A program made the position numbers and the translations under genes. 34,807 nucleotides of DNA from a virus, in the IMG/VR virus record IMGVR_UViG_3300046005_000679, positions 1 to 34,807 of that record; one strand, given 5' to 3'. Every line of letters begins with the position of its first letter. Positions within the stretch are counted from its first letter, which is position 1. The notes below the pieces were generated by a model that saw nothing but the letters and a program-made list of their open reading frames with translations, ran no database searches and was not told the DNA's origin. This document shows, in pieces, positions 30,317 to 34,807 of the stretch.

Positions 30317-31378
30317 ATGAGTACAGCTAACTTAGATGCAGCAACACTTAAAGGTGTTGTCCGTGGCGGTTTAATCCGTGAAGATGTAATGAGCCAAATC
30401 TGGGATATTTCTAAAATCCCATTACCATTTACTGATGCGATTGGCACTGAAACTTCAGGCAATCCATACAAAGAGTGGACAACTGATGCACTTGCTGCAC
30501 CAAACTTAACTAACGCTGTTATTGACGGCTCAGATGCTTCAGGTAACAACACTGTTACAGGTTTGAGAGTTGGTAATCATCATCAAATCTCTACTAAAGT
30601 AGTTCGTACCTCTTTCAGAGCAGATTCTTCTGATGTGATTGGTCGTACTAAAGAATTGTCTTATCAAATGATGCGTAGACAACAAGAGTTGCGTCGTGAT
30701 GTTGAAGCTATTGCATTGACTAACCAAGCTTCTTTTGCTGATACTGGCTCTGCTGCTGGTAACGCTGGTGGTTTGCCATCTTGGTTGACTACCAACTTCT
30801 CAGCTGGTGCAACTGGCGCAATCGGTGGCTTCCAATCTTCAGGTGTAACTCTAAAACGTACTTATGGTACTGCCAGAGCGTTGACTGAAACTCTTGTGCG
30901 TGATGCAGTTCAATCTGTTTACTCACAAGGTGGTGATCCAACTATCATGATGTCAGTTCCTGGTGTTATTCGTAGATTCAGCGAGTATTTATTTACTTCA
31001 TCTGCTCGTGTAGCAACATTGATGTCAGATCAAGGTAAATCTGCTTCTGCTGCAACTGCAATGGGTGCTGTAAACGTATTTGTAACTGACTTTGGTACTT
31101 TGAAATTAGTTCCAAACCGTTTACAAATTCCTTACACTGGCACAGCTGGCTCTACAACTGGTGTTTATGCTTCTTCTGGCGTATCTGCTGACGTATTTAT
31201 CCTTGATCCTTCATACTTGGCTATGTCTTATTTAAAAGGCTACAGAACTGAAGAATTAGCTAAAACTGGTCTTGCAGAAAACCGTCAAATGTCTGTTGAC
31301 TGGACATTGATATGCAACACTGAGAAGTCACATGCGATCATTGGTGATATTACCATTGCATCTGCTGTAACTGCTTAA
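30317..31378 (+). CDS. Major capsid protein (SU10/DUF5309-like)
   Basis: 353 aa. Begins M-S-T-A-N-L; I-P-L-P-F-T-D-A-I-G-T, Y-K-E-W-T-T-D and R-R-D-V-E-A-I-A-L-T-N-Q near residue 130 are typical of the DUF5309 (SU10-type) HK97-fold capsids. The C-terminal D-W-T-L-I-C-N-T-E-K-S-H-A-I-I-G-D-I fits the same family. Codons are more C-ending than in neighbours, consistent with very high expression. A terminator just downstream would limit transcription of later genes. Confidence 0.85.
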   Translation: MSTANLDAATLKGVVRGGLIREDVMSQIWDISKIPLPFTDAIGTETSGNPYKEWTTDALAAPNLTNAVIDGSDASGNNTVTGLRVGNHHQISTKVVRTSFRADSSDVIGRTKELSYQMMRRQQELRRDVEAIALTNQASFADTGSAAGNAGGLPSWLTTNFSAGATGAIGGFQSSGVTLKRTYGTARALTETLVRDAVQSVYSQGGDPTIMMSVPGVIRRFSEYLFTSSARVATLMSDQGKSASAATAMGAVNVFVTDFGTLKLVPNRLQIPYTGTAGSTTGVYASSGVSADVFILDPSYLAMSYLKGYRTEELAKTGLAENRQMSVDWTLICNTEKSHAIIGDITIASAVTA

Positions 31379-31385
31379 TATTGAT

Positions 31386-31415
31386 AGCCCACTGTAATAG
31401 GTGGGCTTTCTTTTA
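31386..31415 (+). terminator. Terminator after capsid gene
   Basis: Perfect 7-bp stem AGCCCAC / GTGGGCT (31386-31392, 31401-31407) with 8-base loop and a T-rich tail TTCTTTT. The interrupted T-run suggests a partial terminator that lowers downstream expression relative to capsid. Confidence 0.75.
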
Positions 31416-31429
31416 TCTGAGGAATAAAC

Positions 31430-31600
31430 ATGGCTACAACAAAAGAAGTAGTAAAAGAAGTAAAACCAAAAACAGTCAAAGTTAAAAACATTTGGACTGA
31501 TCCAATTAGTTTTGAAAGTGGTGTTATTGCACCAAACGCTGAAGGTGAAGTATCTTTAGCAGAAGCAGAAGCATTATCAGAATTTGTACAAAAGGTGTAA
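31430..31600 (+). CDS. 56-aa head-region protein
   Basis: Lys/Val-rich start (MATTKEVVKEVKPKTVKVKN), then I-W-T-D-P-I-S-F-E-S-G-V-I-A-P and a helical end (L-A-E-A-E-A-L-S-E-F-V-Q-K-V). The short beta-helix layout is typical of small genes after capsid. First gene after the terminator; GAGGA lies before the ATG. Role unknown, maybe a head completion or decoration protein. Confidence 0.6.
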   Translation: MATTKEVVKEVKPKTVKVKNIWTDPISFESGVIAPNAEGEVSLAEAEALSEFVQKV

Positions 31601-31603
31601 GCA

Positions 31604-31927
31604 ATGGATAGTGTAATTAAAAGTGACATGCACTATGATGCTCAAAGCAATACAGTTACTCATGTTACAACACAGCCTACTGAAAAGATTATCCTTGAGC
31701 GCAATTCTGAGTTAAGAAAAAACCAAGGTGCTATTCATGATTTAGGTAAACAAAGTGGCGAATCTTTTGGTCGTATGGTAGCATCTATACCATTCATTAT
31801 GTTTGAGAAAGCATTAAGAGATGGATACGATCTTAACAGCCCAGACAGCCAAATTGCAGGTCAAGAGATGAATAGATTTCTAAAGTCAACAGAAGGCAAG
31901 ATGTGCCTAGTTCAAGGTAAGCACTGA
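31604..31927 (+). CDS. Conserved phage protein, unknown
   Basis: 107 aa. Central E-R-N-S-E-L-R-K-N-Q-G and S-F-G-R-M-V-A-S-I-P blocks, then D-L-N-S-P-D-S and a final S-T-E-G-K-M-C-L-V-Q-G-K-H. These repeat a pattern of small conserved head/tail-region phage proteins. No catalytic motif. Overlaps the next start (TGATG). Confidence 0.6.
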   Translation: MDSVIKSDMHYDAQSNTVTHVTTQPTEKIILERNSELRKNQGAIHDLGKQSGESFGRMVASIPFIMFEKALRDGYDLNSPDSQIAGQEMNRFLKSTEGKMCLVQGKH

Positions 31928-32199
31928 TGGCTAAGTTCCTTGATTTTGCAAGAAACGTATGGATAGGAAGTAAAAATCCAGATGAAGGAAGATTAAGTTT
32001 AAAAGGATTGGGAAAGCCTCAAATAGTTACACCATTATTAATTGGTATGACATTGGCGCAAGCTACTAATGCTTTATTGTCTGCTAGTTTGAAATTAGGA
32101 ACAGTTACATTAACAACAGGATTAGTAACAGCTCAAAGTGTAGCTGCATACACTAATGTATCACCTGGTACTATTGTTAATATTACATTAACTTCATGA
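31927..32199 (+). CDS. Small protein with PASTA-like domain
   Basis: 90 aa. Residues 30-90 follow the PASTA plan: I-V-T-P-L-L-I-G-M-T-L-A-Q-A-T-N-A-L, then L-K-L-G-T-V-T, then V-T-A-Q-S-V-A-A-Y-T-N-V-S-P-G-T-I-V-N-I-T. In bacteria PASTA domains bind peptidoglycan or support surface assemblies. The first 29 residues are a basic lead (FLDFARNVWIGSKNPDEG). It lies three genes after capsid and close to the endolysin; it may be a decoration or wall-contact protein. Confidence 0.55.
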   Translation: MAKFLDFARNVWIGSKNPDEGRLSLKGLGKPQIVTPLLIGMTLAQATNALLSASLKLGTVTLTTGLVTAQSVAAYTNVSPGTIVNITLTS

Positions 32200-32435
32200 G
32201 TTCTTATATGTCTGACATTAATTGTAGAGTTGCCAAAGTAGAACAGCAAATAGAAGCATTGCTTAATGACATACATCATGACCGTGAGGAATCACGTAGA
32301 CGATCTGATAGAATATTTTTAATATTAGATGAACTTCAAAAAACTACTCATAACAACAAGGGATTTTTTGGCGGAGTAGTGTTTAGTGTTTCAGCTATTT
32401 TTGCTTTTATTGTATATTTAACGAGCAAGAATTAA
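32196..32435 (+). CDS. Coiled-coil plus C-terminal membrane protein
   Basis: 79 aa (alternative ATG at 32208). Residues 8-50 form a charged coiled coil (VEQQIEALLNDIHHDREE), followed by a membrane segment G-F-F-G-G-V-V-F-S-V-S-A-I-F-A-F-I-V-Y. A single C-terminal anchor directly before the endolysin fits a holin or lysis-timing protein. It is a second holin candidate besides 752-913. Overlaps neighbours by four and one bases. Confidence 0.6.
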   Translation: MSSYMSDINCRVAKVEQQIEALLNDIHHDREESRRRSDRIFLILDELQKTTHNNKGFFGGVVFSVSAIFAFIVYLTSKN

Positions 32436-32866
32436 TGAGCGCATTAGAGATATTAATCAAGCTAATTAAAGATAGTGAAGGTTGCAAATTAAAATCTTAT
32501 AAATGCCCAGCAGGTATTTGGACTATAGGATATGGTCAGACAAAAGGAATTAAAGAAGGAATGGTATGGACACAACAACAAGCTGATGAAGATATAATTA
32601 AAACCGCATTACAGGCTTTTAATGAAGCGATTAAGTCTTCACCAATACTATCAACTGCTAACATGGAGAAACAAGCTGCAATAGCAGATTTTGTTTATAA
32701 TCTAGGCATAACGAATTACAATAAATCAACATTAAAACTAAGGGTTGATAAAGGTAACTGGGTTTCTGCATCAACAGAGATCAAGAAATGGAATAAGAGT
32801 AATGGAACTATTCTTAATGGTTTAGTTAAAAGAAGGCAATTAGAAGCTGACTTATTATTGATGTAA
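32435..32866 (+). CDS. Endolysin, GH24 muramidase (T4-lysozyme family)
   Basis: 143 aa, cytosolic with no signal. E15 and T30 align with catalytic E11 and T26 of T4 lysozyme. The position of D20 is Cys24, in the block K-C-P-A-G-I-W-T-I-G-Y-G. A Cys there is common in a subset of phage GH24 enzymes and a Cys substitution in T4 lysozyme is reported to keep activity. It cuts the glycan strands of the wall and needs a holin for release. Overlaps the TM gene stop by one base. Confidence 0.85.
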   Translation: MSALEILIKLIKDSEGCKLKSYKCPAGIWTIGYGQTKGIKEGMVWTQQQADEDIIKTALQAFNEAIKSSPILSTANMEKQAAIADFVYNLGITNYNKSTLKLRVDKGNWVSASTEIKKWNKSNGTILNGLVKRRQLEADLLLM

Positions 32867-32875
32867 GGAATTATA

Positions 32876-33292
32876 ATGGCTATATCGGTTTACACAAAAT
32901 ATACTGCTGGAGTTGAGTCACTGGTAGAAGGAACAAATGCAGGAACAGATGTTTGGAAGGTAGCATTAGCAAATACTATCAACATTTCTGATACAACATT
33001 TGTAGCTGGAACAACAGACTTAGTTACTGCTGGAGGCTATACAGCTGGTGGTAATACTTGTGCTACAACATCATCATCTCAGTCTGGTGGAATATTTAAA
33101 CTTGTGCTTGCAAGTCCAGCTATTTGGACAGCAACAGGCGCAGGATTTACTTATCGCTATGCGATTCTCTATAATTCAACACTGAATATTCCAATAGGTT
33201 TTTGGGATTATGGCTCAAGCCAACTTATTTCAGCTTCTGAAACAGTGCAGATCGTACTTGATTCGGTCAATGGCGTGTTTCAAATAACTTAA
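32876..33292 (+). CDS. Conserved beta-rich virion protein
   Basis: 138 aa. Repeated strands, with L-V-T-A-G-G-Y-T-A-G-G, A-T-G-A-G-F-T-Y-R-Y-A-I-L-Y-N and P-I-G-F-W-D-Y-G-S-S-Q. This F-x-Y-R-Y-A-[IV]-L-Y-[ND] and G-[FY]-W-D-Y-G pattern is frequent next to tail-fibre genes of diverse phages. It probably decorates or attaches a fibre. Shares an identical 18-bp stop/ribosome-site/start cassette with the next gene. Confidence 0.7.
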   Translation: MAISVYTKYTAGVESLVEGTNAGTDVWKVALANTINISDTTFVAGTTDLVTAGGYTAGGNTCATTSSSQSGGIFKLVLASPAIWTATGAGFTYRYAILYNSTLNIPIGFWDYGSSQLISASETVQIVLDSVNGVFQIT

Positions 33293-33301
33293 GGAATTAT
33301 A

Positions 33302-34807
33302 ATGGCTCTTGCATTAAAAGATCGTGTTAAAGAAACAACTATTGTTGTAGGCACAGGAACAGCTACTTTATTAGGCTCTAGCATTGGATTTCAACCTTTT
33401 TCAGTTGTTGGCAACGGCAACACAACATATTACTGCATTGCAGATCAGTTTGGTTCTAACTGGGAAGTTGGTATTGGAACGTATACAGCTTCTGGAAATA
33501 CGCTTGCTCGTACCACAGTTTTATCTTCTTCCAATGCTGATGCGTTAGTAGCATTTACTGCTGGTATTAAAGACGTATTTGTAACCTACCCTTCTTCAAA
33601 AGGCTTGTGGAAAGATGCTTCCGGTAACGCTATAGGGTTAGGAACCCCTGCTTCAGGTGTAGTTACTAATTTGACTGGTACTGCGTCAATCAATATTAAC
33701 GGAACAGTTGGCGCTACTACTGCAACTACAGGGGCCTTTACTACCTTAGCCTACACAGGCACACTCACAGGCTCCACAGGTGTACTGAACATTGGCTCAG
33801 GTCAAGTCTATAAAGATGCGTCAGGCAACGTGGGGATTGGGACTAGCTCGCCAACAGGGAAATTAGATATAGGAAGCACTAGCAGTGTAGGGTCATTAAG
33901 CCCATTAACCTTTAGTGGTTTAAATTCAGCCTCTGCAAAAACAAATTACGTTCAATTTGTTCCTTCTATTGCGTTTAACGTAGCTGGAGTTGAAGCAGGT
34001 GGGTTTATATTAAAAACACTTCAAAATGGAGCGTATAAAGATAGTATCGTAGCTGCTGCGGCTTTAGTAAATAATATGAACTATTTAGCCTTTAGCACCA
34101 CTAATGAGGCTATGCGCATCGACTCCTCCGGCAAGGTAGGTATCAACGTAGTTCCTGTTGCTGGAACTAACGCAAAATTACAAATAACAGGGCTTGCAAC
34201 AAATGCCACAACACTTGCTACAGCATATTCAAATGCGTCTTTGGTTGTAATTCCAAAATCCACTTCAGGGTATTCACTTGCCATTGCTTCAGGAACTGGT
34301 GATCTCCCACAGTTGCAAGTTAGCGCAAATGGCGCAGCTTCTGGGGATTTATTGATCCAACCTTATGGCGGCAACGTGGGGATTGGTACTGGGACGAGTA
34401 GTCCAAGTGGTAGATTGCATGTAAGTGGAGGATATGCAGGTTTTCAATATAACTCTAGTGGAACTTATCCTTCTTACAATACATGGTTTAGCGCCATAGG
34501 GCATAATTTTCAAAGTGGCGCTAGTTATATGGATTTTTGGAACACTGTTGGGTCAGGATTTCAATGGCATATACAATCAGGCGCATCTACTCAAACACCA
34601 GTAATGACCATCGACTCCTCCGGCAACGTGGGGATTGGTACTACTTCGCCATCAGCAAAACTTCATGTTGGTAGCTCGAATTCGTTGAGTATTCTTGCCC
34701 AACACCCCGGCAACAATTCGTTTGGTACAGTCATTCAAGCCACCACCACTGGCGGCACAGATGACCCCATGATTTCCCTTGAAAACTACAATGCTGGGTC
34801 TCCAGTA
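33302..34807 (+). CDS. Tail fibre, 5' part (runs off the right edge)
   Basis: 502 codons open to the window end. The N-terminal 110 residues (ALKDRVKETTIVVGTGTATL) are a virion-attachment type seen in phage fibres. Three G-N-V-G-I-G-T motifs follow near residues 176-184, 358-366 and 441-449, plus an M-R-I-D-S-S-G-K-V-G-I variant near 275. These are beta-repeat shaft units. The motif DNA is more GC-rich and C/G-ending than the rest. The S74 C-terminus expected for such fibres is at the left edge (3-266). Confidence 0.85.
   Translation, partial: MALALKDRVKETTIVVGTGTATLLGSSIGFQPFSVVGNGNTTYYCIADQFGSNWEVGIGTYTASGNTLARTTVLSSSNADALVAFTAGIKDVFVTYPSSKGLWKDASGNAIGLGTPASGVVTNLTGTASININGTVGATTATTGAFTTLAYTGTLTGSTGVLNIGSGQVYKDASGNVGIGTSSPTGKLDIGSTSSVGSLSPLTFSGLNSASAKTNYVQFVPSIAFNVAGVEAGGFILKTLQNGAYKDSIVAAAALVNNMNYLAFSTTNEAMRIDSSGKVGINVVPVAGTNAKLQITGLATNATTLATAYSNASLVVIPKSTSGYSLAIASGTGDLPQLQVSANGAASGDLLIQPYGGNVGIGTGTSSPSGRLHVSGGYAGFQYNSSGTYPSYNTWFSAIGHNFQSGASYMDFWNTVGSGFQWHIQSGASTQTPVMTIDSSGNVGIGTTSPSAKLHVGSSNSLSILAQHPGNNSFGTVIQATTTGGTDDPMISLENYNAGSPV
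33824..34642 (+). repeat. Fibre shaft DNA repeats (GGCAACGTGGGGATTGG)
   Basis: The 17-mer GGCAACGTGGGGATTGG occurs at 33824-33840, 34370-34386 and 34622-34638, twice continuing identically into TACT. A preceding ATCGACTCCTCCGGCAA block occurs near 34118 and 34610. The repeats encode the GNVGIGT shaft motif, and such near-identical units could break an assembly here. Confidence 0.85.

Noticed and set aside
33824-34642. Regular repeats as CRISPR
   Set aside because: The repeats are coding, far apart and unevenly spaced; no cas genes are present.
1-34807. tRNA genes, integrase, transposase or insertion sequences
   Set aside because: None recognised on either strand by reading; a tRNA covariance search would settle the tRNA point.

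Overview
The window is an AT-rich tailed-phage genome, close to complete, with phage genes on every stretch. A P22-type portal, an SU10-type capsid, an SU10-type head-tail adaptor, a nozzle-like protein and a run of ejection-type proteins, with no tape measure, tail tube or sheath, point to a short-tailed (podovirus-like) phage. A nested Rz/Rz1 spanin pair means the host has an outer membrane, so it is Gram-negative. No integrase, CI-type repressor with a peptidase domain, tRNA, DNA polymerase or RNA polymerase was seen. The phage therefore probably uses the host replisome and host RNA polymerase. The host taxon cannot be fixed from sequence alone.

Layout. Everything turns on one divergent control region at 21958-21991. 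Leftward (minus strand, 21915 down to 12295) runs the early/accessory operon: Sak4-type recombinase, DUF669-type SSB, YqaJ/lambda-type exonuclease, an HNH endonuclease, an SF2 helicase with zinc fingers, a VRR-NUC nuclease, then many small, mostly unknown proteins, two short DNA-binding candidates, a second (HNH-AP2) homing-type endonuclease and a lipoprotein. Rightward (plus strand) comes a Cro-like HTH protein, a TOPRIM/RecA-fold primase-helicase, a dense TGTCC/GGACA palindrome cluster that is the best replication-origin candidate, several tiny genes, then terS, terL, portal, scaffold, capsid, small head/tail genes, endolysin and a tail fibre that runs off the right edge.

The left edge opens inside the 3' end of a fibre gene that encodes an S74-type chaperone tail. 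It continues rightward through holin and spanin candidates, adaptor, a second fibre, nozzle, a C1q-like receptor-binding candidate, a GNAT-like protein, an RMF-like protein and five ejection/virion proteins. It ends at the convergent junction near 12298 and a strong terminator at 12502-12530. Joined end to end, the plus-strand genes form one continuous late unit from 22032 through the edge to 12298. The natural reading is a circularly permuted genome cut inside one fibre gene, with some fibre sequence missing at the cut.

Points of most interest are the origin-like palindrome cluster after the primase gene, the two fully overlapping divergent promoters, a small gene interrupted by an in-frame TGA before terS, a PASTA-like virion-region protein, an endolysin with Cys at the usual Asp position, a repeated leader module in the left operon, and GC-rich fibre repeats at the contig break.
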